NCBI GenBank assembly: GCA_033808805.1 | Contig: JAPXMY010000001.1 | Location: 62,001-126,000 of the forward strand | Length of the DNA stretch: 64,000 nucleotides | Origin: UBA1783 sp033808805 | GTDB taxonomy: Bacteria; Bacillota_I; Bacilli_A; Erysipelotrichales; Erysipelotrichaceae | Direction: 5' to 3' | Shown here: piece by piece, positions 14,518 to 23,458 of the stretch | Layout: every line of letters starts with the position of its first letter | How positions within the stretch are numbered: position 1 is the stretch's first letter | Translations under genes and position numbers: made by a program | The notes under the pieces: model-generated | The model's input: the letters and a program-made list of their open reading frames with translations, nothing else | Databases searched by the model: none | What the model was told of the DNA's origin: nothing

Positions 14518-15378
14518 ATGAAAAAAATTACCATCTTGACTATCGCTTTAATGATGACACTTTCACTTTCAGCTTGTGGTAAAAAAACAATTCCAGATGG
14601 CAATGTAAATCAAAACAATGAAATTGTTTTTACAGCATTTGACGCAATTGAAAATGAAAACTGCCTTATCAGGATTAAAGAAATTTATCCTGAAAATAAA
14701 AATGGATTTACTATAAAAATAGAATGTGAAAATAAATCAAAGGATAAAAACTATATTTTTTCAATAGCAAGTTCAGCTGTTAACGGCATTCAATATTATC
14801 CCTATACTTATCTAGAGGTTGCTTCTGGACAAACATTAGATATTGATGTTTCTTTCACAACTAAAGAATTTATTGGCTATGAGATTGATAATTTTACTGA
14901 TATTGAAATAACTTTCTATGTTTATGATAGTAGTGACTTGAATTATAAACCTATAGTTTATGAAACTATTCATATCTATCCTTATGGCGAAGACAAAGCT
15001 GTAAAGTACGTTAGAGAACCACAGAAAAATGATAATGTAATTATTGATAATGAATATGCTACAGTAATTGTTACAGGCTATAATCCTGATGGAAAGAATG
15101 GTTACACTGTCAACCTATTTTTAATAAATAAAACTGACGATTCATTGATGTACTCTGTTGAAGAATTATCTATTAATGGATATGAGATTGCTTTCTTTTA
15201 TGCCGATTCTGTATTTGGTGGAAATTGTTATATTAGTTTCATATCTATTATTCCAGAACTACTGGAAGAAAAAAATATTACTGAAGTTGAAACTATTAAA
15301 ATCAGGTTTAGAGTATTTAATATCGATAGCCAGAATAGTATCGATTATGCAAATGATATCATCGTTTTAAAACCATAA
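14518..15378 (+). CDS. Lipoprotein, tandem paralogue B
   Basis: 286 residues with lipobox LSAC (C20) and the same two-domain plan as the gene at 13371, including HIYPYGEDKAVKYVRE in the middle and GYNPDGKNGYTVNLFLINKT near 185. The identity in the linker is high, so this is a recent tandem duplication. It has its own ribosome site (TAGGAGG) and is preceded by a 240-base AT-rich gap with a terminator for copy A, so the two are probably transcribed separately. Function unknown. Confidence 0.7.
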   Translation: MKKITILTIALMMTLSLSACGKKTIPDGNVNQNNEIVFTAFDAIENENCLIRIKEIYPENKNGFTIKIECENKSKDKNYIFSIASSAVNGIQYYPYTYLEVASGQTLDIDVSFTTKEFIGYEIDNFTDIEITFYVYDSSDLNYKPIVYETIHIYPYGEDKAVKYVREPQKNDNVIIDNEYATVIVTGYNPDGKNGYTVNLFLINKTDDSLMYSVEELSINGYEIAFFYADSVFGGNCYISFISIIPELLEEKNITEVETIKIRFRVFNIDSQNSIDYANDIIVLKP

Positions 15379-15406
15379 AACCAGTACTATTAACAAAAAA
15401 TAGATA

Positions 15407-15445
15407 AAAAAAGATTTATCAAATTTAAGAGATAAATCTTTTTCA
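15407..15445 (+). terminator. Strong terminator of lipoprotein B
   Basis: AAAAAGATTTATC and GATAAATCTTTTT form a perfect 13-bp stem around a 10-base loop. Confidence 0.88.
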
Positions 15446-15551
15446 TTTATTGTTTCAATCAAAAATTAAGCCTCCACTGAAATACTGAAAGTTAATAGTT
15501 ATGAAAAATATCCTATTTTATATTATACTTATTAGTAAGGAAGGGCTGATT

Positions 15552-16166
15552 ATGAAAAAAGAAAAATACAAAGACTTTACTGAATTAAAAAATAAAAGCT
15601 ATTTACGTTTTTTCTCTATAGTATATCTGGTTTTAATTATTATAATAGCAACCTTATTCTTTACAGATTTAAATCGCATGAGACACAATCAACCTGTTGT
15701 CTTCAGCACTTGGGGTTTTTCTTATTCGCCACCTATTGATATTGAAGAGAGCCTGATTGAAATGTCTATAATAGATTATTTAATGGCCAAAGGAGATCGA
15801 CAATTTAAACGTCACGACAATGAAAAAGCCTTTGCCAGCATAAGAATATATTTATTGGAAGAAAAAAAGGATGGTGTCTTTTATGTCTATACCTGGGCTT
15901 TGGAAGGAAAGTACTACTTAGAAAATGGTGAAATCATTAAAGATAGCGAATCATCATCTCCTTATGCATTTGTAGTAAAAGAAATGGATGGTGAATATGT
16001 TATTGTAGAAGCCAAAGTTCCAAGAGATGGAGAATACTACCAAGACGATATGAAAAATCTCTTTCCAAGAACAGTTCGAAAAAAGATGGAAAAAGTATAT
16101 GATGATGGAACAATTGAAAAGTTGAATATAGATATCCAGAAACAAATAAAACTTTACTTTCATTAA
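15552..16166 (+). CDS. Single-pass membrane protein of unknown function
   Basis: 204 residues from ATG 15552, which has AAGGAAGGG before it; an in-frame ATG 17 codons upstream has no ribosome site. One membrane helix at about 18-38, with a charged N-terminus inside and a soluble outside domain of about 160 residues. That domain holds the segment FYVYTWALEGKYYLENGEII, reminiscent of small extracytoplasmic domains of unknown function in Bacillota. No catalytic motif is seen. It stands alone between two terminators. Confidence 0.6.
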   Translation: MKKEKYKDFTELKNKSYLRFFSIVYLVLIIIIATLFFTDLNRMRHNQPVVFSTWGFSYSPPIDIEESLIEMSIIDYLMAKGDRQFKRHDNEKAFASIRIYLLEEKKDGVFYVYTWALEGKYYLENGEIIKDSESSSPYAFVVKEMDGEYVIVEAKVPRDGEYYQDDMKNLFPRTVRKKMEKVYDDGTIEKLNIDIQKQIKLYFH

Positions 16167-16184
16167 AAGATAATGTGAAAATAC

Positions 16185-16230
16185 AAAGTTCAGAATAACA
16201 ATTTATTTAATTGTTTCCTGAACTTTTTTC
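16185..16230 (+). terminator. Terminator of the membrane protein gene
   Basis: AAAGTTCAG/CTGAACTTT with an inner AACAATT/AATTGTT stem and a T-run. The following 230 bases up to 16461 hold a TATAAT at 16428-16433 without a clear -35, and nothing else I can support. Confidence 0.85.
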
Positions 16231-16461
16231 TAATAATGTTTAAAATCGAAAAAATGCCAGCAAAAATGGCAAATCAATTATCCTCTTAAATAATAAATGT
16301 CATGAAATTGACTTATGTCTTTATAAAGTAGTGTGTCAACCTTATGATTATAGCCTGTTAAACTACCAGTTATAGTTTAAAAATAACCATCTATTGAATA
16401 TCTGTAGAAAGGATTTCTTGATTTCCCTATAATGTAATCGAAACCTGAAAGGGGTGAAAAT

Positions 16462-16902
16462 ATGCAAATTGAAGTACGAATTGACCAGAATTGTCAGGAA
16501 ACAAAAATAATCATCGTTACCAACGAAGTTACTGAAGAAGTCAATGATATCATCAAAAAACTCGAAGATGTACAGCCAAAAATAATTGCCGGCTTTAAAA
16601 ATGAGGCTGTAAAAATTCTAGAACCAAATGATATCTATCGTATCTATGCTTCAAGTGGCAAAGTTATTGCTGAAACAGAAAAGGAAGATTATACTCTTAA
16701 TCTGCGTCTTTACGAAGTAGAACAGCGAACAGATAGTTGTATATTCTTGCGAATATCTAATTCAGAAATAGTTAATTTAAAAAAGGTAAAAAGCTTTGAT
16801 TTAAGTTTTACCGGTACTATCTGTGTAACATTATTAAACGGAACAAATACTTATGCATCAAGAAGATACGTAAGTAAAATCAAGAAAACATTAGGAATAT
16901 GA
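16462..16902 (+). CDS. LytTR-domain DNA-binding regulator
   Basis: 146 residues. The C-terminal half (about 55-146) is a LytTR domain: NDIYRIYASSGKVIAETE, NLRLYEVEQRTDSCIFLRISNSEIVNLKKVKSFD and a final RRYVSKIKKTLGI. The N-terminal part is short and has no receiver domain. Such stand-alone LytTR proteins are commonly encoded just before a DUF3021 membrane protein, as here (10 bases), and the pair usually controls its own operon or a neighbouring transporter. Start ATG 16462 follows AAAGGGGTG. Confidence 0.88.
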   Translation: MQIEVRIDQNCQETKIIIVTNEVTEEVNDIIKKLEDVQPKIIAGFKNEAVKILEPNDIYRIYASSGKVIAETEKEDYTLNLRLYEVEQRTDSCIFLRISNSEIVNLKKVKSFDLSFTGTICVTLLNGTNTYASRRYVSKIKKTLGI

Positions 16903-16912
16903 GGTGAACATT

Positions 16913-17365
16913 ATGAAAAAGAAAATATTTTTAAGAGGATTGTTAGGAATTCCTTTGGGAATTGCACAGGGTTATATCATAACTATATTGATTTCACTTA
17001 TACATGCAAATGGCTATTACTCTCCATGTGTACCTGAACTTATCGAAACAACAGGCAGTGAAATTAATGCGGTGATATTGCAGGCAGCATTGAGTGGACT
17101 GTTGGGTGCAACTTTTGCAGCCAGCTCTGTAATTTGGGAAATGGATAATTGGAGTATTGCTAAACAATCAGGTATCTACTTTGCTATTACTGCCCTTGTA
17201 ATGATGCCAGTTGCTTATTTTGCAAAATGGATGGAGCCTACCATTAAAGGTTTTGTAGTTTATTTTGGAATTTTCTTATTAGTATATATTGTAATCTGGT
17301 CAATTCAATACATCTTCTGGAAAAACAAAATTGATAAAATGAATCAGAAAATTTCAAACAAATAA
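16913..17365 (+). CDS. DUF3021 membrane protein
   Basis: 150 residues with four membrane helices (about 8-28, 50-75, 83-103, 110-135) and a short basic C-terminus, the DUF3021 plan. ATG 16913 with GAGGTG before it is preferred over GTG 16904. Paired with the LytTR regulator upstream and probably its membrane partner or inhibitor (inference from the recurrent pairing). Confidence 0.85.
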   Translation: MKKKIFLRGLLGIPLGIAQGYIITILISLIHANGYYSPCVPELIETTGSEINAVILQAALSGLLGATFAASSVIWEMDNWSIAKQSGIYFAITALVMMPVAYFAKWMEPTIKGFVVYFGIFLLVYIVIWSIQYIFWKNKIDKMNQKISNK

Positions 17366-17401
17366 CTTACACTTTACAAATCCTGTAAACTAAAACCAAC
17401 T

Positions 17402-17430
17402 AAAAAAGATCCTTCAATGGGGATCTTTTT
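17402..17430. terminator. Bidirectional terminator
   Basis: AAAAGATCC pairs with GGATCTTTT around a short loop. It serves LytTR-DUF3021 on plus and tRNA-Arg on minus. Confidence 0.88.
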
Positions 17431-17435
17431 ATATC

Positions 17436-17510
17436 TGGCGCCCCCTGCAAGAATCGAACTTGCAACTAACCCTTAGGAGGGGTTTATTATATCCATTTAA
17501 CTAAAGGGGC
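17436..17510 (-). tRNA. tRNA-Arg (CCU)
   Basis: 75 bases including encoded CCA. Acceptor GCCCCTT/AGGGGGC (one G-U), D-arm GTTA/TAAT, anticodon stem AACCC/GGGTT with loop CTCCTAA (anticodon CCT, reading AGG), and T-arm GCAAG-TTCGATT-CTTGC. All stems close. No attachment-site repeat or integrase is visible nearby. Confidence 0.93.
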
Positions 17511-17584
17511 TTTTATGGTGTTTTGACACTTTAAATATTATATCATCTTTTATTTATTGTGCTAAAATAAATGTGGTGATTAAA

Positions 17585-18220
17585 ATGGAAAAATTATATT
17601 TGAATATGATTGTTGATATGTCGGATACAAATTGTGAGTTTATTAAAACTATCGATAAGGAAATTGAAAACTATGGTGCTATTGTTTACAATCATCAGTC
17701 TAATTCTTATCAGTTCATTCGTAAATTTAGACACATTGATTATAAATCTGAAATTCTACCTGACTTTATCAAAGTTGAAAACTCAGATGCCTTACTGAAC
17801 GGATTAAATCTAACCATTCACTATGAATTTGATCCTGAAACTGAAGAAGATGAAGAAAACCTCGATATCTGGTACAATGAGATTTCACAAATTGAACTGC
17901 CCGTCTATAGCTACGATGATGAAGGTGATATCTATGTTGAAAAATACCTTCCGATTGACACTTCCACCAGCAAACATACTCTTTGGTATTTAAGCAAAGA
18001 CAGCTATGATTACATAATGGATATTGATTTGCTGATGATTACTCCAGTAATCAAAAATCTCAATATTGCCAGAGAACTGATTAAAAACTATACTGTTCAT
18101 CCCTTTGATTTTAAAGAAGACAACCAGCAGCACTTGCCTGATCATTTGGAAGGTGTTTATGGCCATCATGATCACGATGACGATTGTCAATGTGAACAAT
18201 GTCTTGAGGACAAAGATTAG
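17585..18220 (+). CDS. Unknown soluble protein with His/Asp/Cys-rich C-terminus
   Basis: 211 residues, no signal peptide or helix, strongly acidic. The last 20 residues (HHDHDDDCQCEQCLEDKD) could bind a metal such as zinc, nickel or iron. ATG 17585 follows GGTGAT; a GTG four codons upstream is less likely. The body is predicted alpha/beta with no motif I know. It is followed by a bidirectional terminator and is a single-gene unit. Function unknown. Confidence 0.6.
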   Translation: MEKLYLNMIVDMSDTNCEFIKTIDKEIENYGAIVYNHQSNSYQFIRKFRHIDYKSEILPDFIKVENSDALLNGLNLTIHYEFDPETEEDEENLDIWYNEISQIELPVYSYDDEGDIYVEKYLPIDTSTSKHTLWYLSKDSYDYIMDIDLLMITPVIKNLNIARELIKNYTVHPFDFKEDNQQHLPDHLEGVYGHHDHDDDCQCEQCLEDKD

Positions 18221-18241
18221 CTTAAGATATATTAAAGAACT

Positions 18242-18267
18242 AAAAAAGAACTTCGCGTTCTTTTTAT
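18242..18267. terminator. Bidirectional terminator
   Basis: AAAAAGAAC-TTCGC-GTTCTTTTT between convergent genes. Confidence 0.85.
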
Positions 18268-19124
18268 TTTTCTGTTAAGTAGGCAATTCCCTTATAGTTG
18301 ATATAACTTTTTTCTAAATCCAGTAAGACAACCTCATGATGAGCTTTTTGTTTGTCTTTTGGAGGTAGTTGCATATAATCTCCAAAAGCAACTGTCAGAT
18401 AGTCATGGTAGCCAATCGGAATTGGCATTTCCGTATCTTCAAATGGTTTAAAAATTGCTGCTTCAAAGGCTTTACTTGGATAGATTTTATTCAGTGTTGC
18501 AGGCCCACAGCATAGTTCAGTCATATATTTGCTTTCCGATAGCGGATATTTGGTCATTTTCTTTTCACAGTATCTCCATATTGGATAATGTAAAGCTTTT
18601 GGCACCAAATTCAATAAAATCCATGAACCGATCTGCAGTAGCTTGCCATGTTTAGTCGGTACAATACTGGTGCGATACAGTGAATAGATCAAGGCATATA
18701 TAACCTGCATTTTTCTTTTAATTCCTTCCGGTGCCCGACCATCAATTGGAATTATATCCAACACTAAACCATGAACTATGTCAAGATCCGCCTGATAAGG
18801 CTTGATTTGGGTTGTTTCCATGTCCCTTATTGTAGCGTAGTTGTTGCGATCATGATATGTCCTTGTTTCATTGCTCATTTTGTAACGAGGATGATCTTCG
18901 TTTTTCCACAGTTCTAAAAATTTACTATAATCTTCTCTTGGCATAAAGAAATCTAAATCATCATCCCAGGGAATATAGCCCTTATGACGTATTGTTCCAA
19001 TACATCCTCCACCACATAAGTAACACAAAAGATTGTGCTTTTGACAAAAGGAAACATAATATTCGGCCATTTCAGTTGTTAGTTTATGAATCTGTTCTAA
19101 TTCTTCTTTTGTATATTCGACCAT
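18264..19124 (-). CDS. LicD-family phosphotransferase
   Basis: About 286 residues. The LicD core is clear: CGGGCIGTIRHKGYIPWDDDLDFFMPREDY (about 38-68), with the WDDDLDF acidic cluster that binds metal and the nucleotide. LicD proteins transfer phosphocholine, phosphoethanolamine or sugar-phosphate-type groups from CDP donors to surface polysaccharides. No choline uptake or activation genes (licABC) are in the window, so phosphocholine is only one option. The start is ATG 19124, with GGGAGA before it, inside the end of the sugar transferase gene; ATG 19136 lacks a site. Last gene of the polysaccharide operon. Confidence 0.88.
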   Translation of the reverse strand: MVEYTKEELEQIHKLTTEMAEYYVSFCQKHNLLCYLCGGGCIGTIRHKGYIPWDDDLDFFMPREDYSKFLELWKNEDHPRYKMSNETRTYHDRNNYATIRDMETTQIKPYQADLDIVHGLVLDIIPIDGRAPEGIKRKMQVIYALIYSLYRTSIVPTKHGKLLQIGSWILLNLVPKALHYPIWRYCEKKMTKYPLSESKYMTELCCGPATLNKIYPSKAFEAAIFKPFEDTEMPIPIGYHDYLTVAFGDYMQLPPKDKQKAHHEVVLLDLEKSYINYKGIAYLTEK

Positions 19125-19831
19125 ATTTTCTCCCATTTATAAACTGCAAAAATAGTTTTTACCATCAGTGAAAAATCTTCTAACAAACTAAAGTTTCTTA
19201 AATAATCAAGATTGTACTTCATTTTTAAAGGTAAGACCCTATTTATATAAACTTCATCTATCGATTCATCTTCACTGATATATTTTTCAATGAATTCATC
19301 TTCATCTTTAAACTTGATTGAAGCCAGGGAAGTTATTCCTGGAGGAAGTAATAAAGTAGCTAGCATTTCTGCATCATAAGCATCGACATATCTTCTTACT
19401 TCTGGTCTGGTGCCGACAAAACTCATTTCACCCTTTAAAACATTTATTAGCTGTGGGAATTCATCAAGACGAAACTTTCTTATTAATGCACCAACTTTGG
19501 TTATCCTTGAATCATTTTTTGTCGTTACTAGAGAACCTGATTTACCCGGATTGTTGTACATCGTCCTAAACTTATAGATGTAAAAAGATTTCCCATAGGT
19601 GGTAATCCTTTCCTGGCGATAAAAAATTGGACCACTTGAATCAAGTTTTATGATAATGCCCAATAGCCCAAAGATTGGGATTAAAACAATCAGCAATAAA
19701 AAGGAAACAATAAAGTCGAAGATTCTCTTCAACACCAGTTGTCCTTGCTTCTTTTCTAAAATATCATAATATTTTTTTACTTCCGGCTGTTGTAACTCTT
19801 CAGGAAGTACATGCCAAGATAATAGTCTCAT
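19097..19831 (-). CDS. Initiating sugar-phosphate transferase (bacterial sugar transferase family)
   Basis: 244 residues. An N-terminal membrane hairpin (FDFIVSFLLLIVLIPIFGL) is followed by the conserved GPIFYRQERI, YKFRTM, LRKFRLDEFPQLINVLKGEMSFVGTRPE string of the WbaP/PglC-type monotopic enzymes. It transfers a sugar phosphate from a UDP-sugar to undecaprenyl phosphate, the first membrane step of polysaccharide assembly, at the cytoplasmic face. The ribosome site is weak. The 103-base gap upstream contains a GGCGA/TCGCC hairpin at about 19,853-19,869. Confidence 0.9.
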   Translation of the reverse strand: MRLLSWHVLPEELQQPEVKKYYDILEKKQGQLVLKRIFDFIVSFLLLIVLIPIFGLLGIIIKLDSSGPIFYRQERITTYGKSFYIYKFRTMYNNPGKSGSLVTTKNDSRITKVGALIRKFRLDEFPQLINVLKGEMSFVGTRPEVRRYVDAYDAEMLATLLLPPGITSLASIKFKDEDEFIEKYISEDESIDEVYINRVLPLKMKYNLDYLRNFSLLEDFSLMVKTIFAVYKWEKIWSNIQKKN

Positions 19832-19934
19832 TTAATTTCTCTTTTCATATGGCGATAAGTTCGCCTATCTTTAATAATACAACAAATTTATTTCAAAACA
19901 AAATTTTTAAGCTTTAATTTAATAACTTTGTGTT

Positions 19935-20759
19935 TCAATTGCTTTTTCTTAACAGGTTATTGAAGATAAATACTCTTGCCCTGCTAGGAACTAATGCCAC
20001 AACAAGTTGAGCTAGCAGAGTGTAATAGTAATCAAATTTTGAAATGAATCCTGTTTCCAATATTTTCTTTCTTCCCTCTTTATATTTCAAAAAATATGAA
20101 AAACCTCCTCGACGTTCAATCATTTCATCTCCTGCTCTGACATAAACCAGACAATCATCGATATTTTTGCCAATGCAGCCATTTAAGAACATATTTGCCC
20201 ATAATAGACTGTCTTCCATCAATAAGGCATGCTGATAGTTACCAGCTTTTAAAACTGACTCTTTTTTAAACATAACCGTTACATGGTTAAAGCCATCTCT
20301 TCTTTTTTGATATTTAACTATATCTTCATGCTCTAAAGGTACCAGCCTTTTTCCTTTAATCTTATCTACTGTTTCAGAAAACTCAGCAATGTGAGAACCG
20401 CAAATATCTAAATCTGGATTTTTCTCAAATTCTAATAACTGTTTTTCAAACCTGTCATCTCGACAGATATCATCAGTATCCATCCTGGCAATCAAATCAT
20501 ATTTACACTCCGGCACGCCTATTGCCAAAGCTTTTCCTAAACCCTGATTTTCCTTTAAAGGCACTGTTCTTATAAGGTCAGGATATTTTTCTAGATAATA
20601 ATCGACTCTTTGCTGTAATTTTTCAGTTATCGGACCATCTAAAACAATTACAACTTCCGTTGGTAAAACTGTCTGATGAATAACACTTTTCATACATTCA
20701 TCAAAGTATTCTGGTTTTTCTTTTATATATAAAGACATTAAAACTGAAAACTTACTCAT
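19935..20759 (-). CDS. Glycosyltransferase family 2
   Basis: 274 residues. The GT-A fold start FSVLMSLYIKEKPEYFDECMKSVIHQT and the DxD-type motif ARMDTDDICRDDRF (about 90-103) identify a GT2 enzyme of the AmsE-like type that adds one sugar to the lipid-linked repeat unit. The C-terminal helix is basic and membrane-facing. AGGAG precedes ATG. Donor and linkage cannot be read from the sequence. Confidence 0.88.
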   Translation of the reverse strand: MSKFSVLMSLYIKEKPEYFDECMKSVIHQTVLPTEVVIVLDGPITEKLQQRVDYYLEKYPDLIRTVPLKENQGLGKALAIGVPECKYDLIARMDTDDICRDDRFEKQLLEFEKNPDLDICGSHIAEFSETVDKIKGKRLVPLEHEDIVKYQKRRDGFNHVTVMFKKESVLKAGNYQHALLMEDSLLWANMFLNGCIGKNIDDCLVYVRAGDEMIERRGGFSYFLKYKEGRKKILETGFISKFDYYYTLLAQLVVALVPSRARVFIFNNLLRKSN

Positions 20760-20787
20760 CTAACAATTCTCCTTTTTCTTTTATAAA

Positions 20788-21999
20788 CTAAAGATATTCT
20801 TTAACAATTTCTATATATTTTTCGATTACATAATCTACTTCTTCATCCGTTAAATTAGTGTGAAGTGGTAAAGTAATCTCATTAGCAAAATGCTTATAGG
20901 CATTTGGATAATCTTTAATATCAAAGCCAAGCTTTTTATAAGCCGTATGCATTGGAAGAGGTTTATAGTGAACATTGCAAGCTATGCCCTGCTGAGCCAT
21001 CTTGTTGATAATTTCATTTCTTTGTTCACTTGAAATACCTGGAATATTGGTAATATACAGATGCCCTGATGATTGATATTCATCAGTATAATGTTGCAAA
21101 ACTTCAATTCCAACAGGCTTAAAGGCTTTGTCAAATTTTTCAATTATTTCTTTTCTTCTAGCCAACATTGCTGGATATCTTTTCATTTGAGCCAGTCCGA
21201 TAGCAGCAGCTACATCGGTTAAATTACATTTATACCAGGTTCCAACGATATCATATTCCCAACTTCCCAGTTTAGTTTTAGCCAGAGCATCTTTATTTTG
21301 TCCATGTAGTGAAAACAACTGCAATTGCTTATAGATATCTTCATTATCTATACCGTCGATATTTCTCCAGGAAAGAGCTCCACCTTCTGCGGTAGTAAAG
21401 TTTTTAACCGCATGAAAACTGAAACTTGAAAAATCAGCAATCGAACCAACAGGCCTGCCTTTCCAATAAGCTCCAAAGGCATGGGCCGTATCAGATAAAA
21501 CAATAATCCTGCCAAACTTTTTTTGAATCTCATTATTTGGACTAAACAGTCCTTTTTTCTTTTCTACAATTTCAAATATTTTTTCATAATCACAAGGAAT
21601 ACCAGCCAGATCTACTGGAATGATTACTTTTGTCTTTTCTGTAATAGCCTTTTCCATAGCCTCATAGTCCATTTCTAAACTATTTTCTTGACAATCAATC
21701 ATTACTATTGTTGCGCCTACATGAGCAACAACTGATGCGGTAGCTGAATAAGTATAAGCTGGAACAATTACTTCATCTTCTGGGCCAACTCCCAGCAGAT
21801 GTAAAGTCATCTCAGAACAGGCTGTTTGAGAATTTAAACACACAGCCCTTTCTGTGCCTACAAATTCAGCTGTTAATCTTTCCAGTTCTTTTGTCCTTGG
21901 CCCAGTTGTAATCCAGCCAGAACGAAGTGCTGAAGCAACTTCATTTATTTCTGCCTCAGAAATATCTGGGGGTGAGAATGGAATATTCATTTTTTTCAT
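20788..21999 (-). CDS. DegT/DnrJ/EryC1-family sugar aminotransferase
   Basis: 403 residues. PLP lysine K199 in SFSFHAVKNFTTAEGG, plus the DTAHAFGA segment (Asp binding the PLP nitrogen) and SGWITTGPRTKELE near the start. These enzymes transaminate UDP- or dTDP-keto-sugars, so the polysaccharide probably contains an amino sugar such as bacillosamine or a 4-amino-deoxy sugar; the matching dehydratase is not in the window. The gene overlaps the flippase gene by 4 bases. Confidence 0.9.
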   Translation of the reverse strand: MKKMNIPFSPPDISEAEINEVASALRSGWITTGPRTKELERLTAEFVGTERAVCLNSQTACSEMTLHLLGVGPEDEVIVPAYTYSATASVVAHVGATIVMIDCQENSLEMDYEAMEKAITEKTKVIIPVDLAGIPCDYEKIFEIVEKKKGLFSPNNEIQKKFGRIIVLSDTAHAFGAYWKGRPVGSIADFSSFSFHAVKNFTTAEGGALSWRNIDGIDNEDIYKQLQLFSLHGQNKDALAKTKLGSWEYDIVGTWYKCNLTDVAAAIGLAQMKRYPAMLARRKEIIEKFDKAFKPVGIEVLQHYTDEYQSSGHLYITNIPGISSEQRNEIINKMAQQGIACNVHYKPLPMHTAYKKLGFDIKDYPNAYKHFANEITLPLHTNLTDEEVDYVIEKYIEIVKEYL

Positions 22000-23447
22000 A
22001 CACTAACTCCTTTTTTTCCTTTAACCAGAAAAATAATTTCATTAAACGTTTCTCTTTGAAATACATACACTAATAATACATAGACAATTACTCCCACAAC
22101 TACCTGTAAAAGCAATAAAATGGTTAACCTGATATTGATATAGTTCATTGACCATACAATTACTCCCATAATTGAAGAAAGAATAATTGCTGGAATCAAA
22201 TCACTTATCTGTTGAAAGTAATTATATCCTAAAAGTTTTTTGTTTGGATAGGTATTGATGATTGTCGCAATTACTGTTTGTACAACTCCACCTAAAGCGA
22301 TAGCTAAAACTCCGTGTTTGAGAGTTAAAATCAGCAATAGAATTCCAAAACCCTTTTTTATAAACTCCATAATAAGAATCAGATCGCTTCTTCCCATACT
22401 TTTTATAGCTTGTAGATTGGTTATCTGGACAGGTTCAAAAGCACCTTGAATGCAACCTAACCATAAAAACGGTAAGCAAGGAAGCCATTTTTCAGTCAAA
22501 ACCAATAATATTAAATTTTTTGAAACCACCAGCAAACCTATCATCATAGGCCAGATAATGATTGAAGACACGGTTATCGATTTCCTTAGAATTTCTTTCA
22601 TCTCTATCTTATCATCTTGTTTTTTAGCCATAACAGGAAATAGAACCGAATCTACTGTTACGTTAACATTGTTTACAAACAAGTATGGGACTTTGTATCC
22701 CTGATTATAGAAGGCTAAATCATTGGGAGTATAAAACTTTCCAATAACCAAACCTCTTAAATTGATGTAGATAGAATGCAAAACAGAAGAAAACAGTATC
22801 TTCCAGCCATAATTAAACAGCGGTTTTAGCACTTTGAATGAAAAGAACAGTTTTGGTTTCCATTTTATTGAAAACCATAACACAACAGCAGCTATTAAAG
22901 CATTTATCAAATATTGGAAAACTAAAGCTAATGGGCCAAAACCTTCACGAGCTAAATATATACCTGCTACAGCTGAGACTAGTGTGCCAATAATAGTTGA
23001 AAAGAAAAACTTTTTGAATAACATGTTCTTTTGAACATAGGCATATTGAGTTGTACTGACACCAGATATAGGTAGTTTTAAAGCCAATAGACGTAAATAA
23101 AAACCCAGTTTATCGATAGCATAGAATCTTTCAATTGCTGGAGCTGATAGAAAAATAACCAAATAAACCATTATCGAAAAAGCAATATTGAAGAAAAAAA
23201 TTGTTGAATAATCTTCATCAGTCGGTTTTCTTTTTTGGACCAGTGCTGCTCCAAAACCTGAACTTACAAAAACATTAGCTACATCAATAAAGATTAATAA
23301 TATGGCCACAACACCGAAATCATGGGTTGTTAATATTCGAGCTAAAATTAAAGAAACAACAAAAGAAACGCCCTGAGCGCTTATTCTTTCCGCAAAGCGC
23401 CAAAACATTCCGGACATAATAGATTTCCCTTTGTTTTCTTCACTCAT
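21996..23447 (-). CDS. Polysaccharide flippase (Wzx / WzxC-like)
   Basis: 483 residues with about 12-14 membrane helices, opening MFWRFAERISAQGVSFVVSLILARIL, the start typical of the WzxC/Polysacc_synt_3 branch of MOP exporters. It flips the undecaprenyl-linked repeat unit outwards. ATG 23447 follows GGTGGTG. No Wzy polymerase is recognised next to it, so the product may be polymerised elsewhere or transferred as a short unit. Confidence 0.88.
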   Translation of the reverse strand: MSEENKGKSIMSGMFWRFAERISAQGVSFVVSLILARILTTHDFGVVAILLIFIDVANVFVSSGFGAALVQKRKPTDEDYSTIFFFNIAFSIMVYLVIFLSAPAIERFYAIDKLGFYLRLLALKLPISGVSTTQYAYVQKNMLFKKFFFSTIIGTLVSAVAGIYLAREGFGPLALVFQYLINALIAAVVLWFSIKWKPKLFFSFKVLKPLFNYGWKILFSSVLHSIYINLRGLVIGKFYTPNDLAFYNQGYKVPYLFVNNVNVTVDSVLFPVMAKKQDDKIEMKEILRKSITVSSIIIWPMMIGLLVVSKNLILLVLTEKWLPCLPFLWLGCIQGAFEPVQITNLQAIKSMGRSDLILIMEFIKKGFGILLLILTLKHGVLAIALGGVVQTVIATIINTYPNKKLLGYNYFQQISDLIPAIILSSIMGVIVWSMNYINIRLTILLLLQVVVGVIVYVLLVYVFQRETFNEIIFLVKGKKGVSV

Positions 23448-23458
23448 TTTTTCACCAC

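Noticed and set aside
16352..16385. CCTGTTAAAC and CCAGTTATAG as LytTR boxes upstream of the LytTR gene
   Set aside because: Start-to-start distance of about 12 and poor fit to the consensus; could be real but not supportable by eye.
17436..17510. tRNA-Arg as a phage or island attachment site
   Set aside because: No direct repeat of the tRNA 3' end and no integrase in the window.
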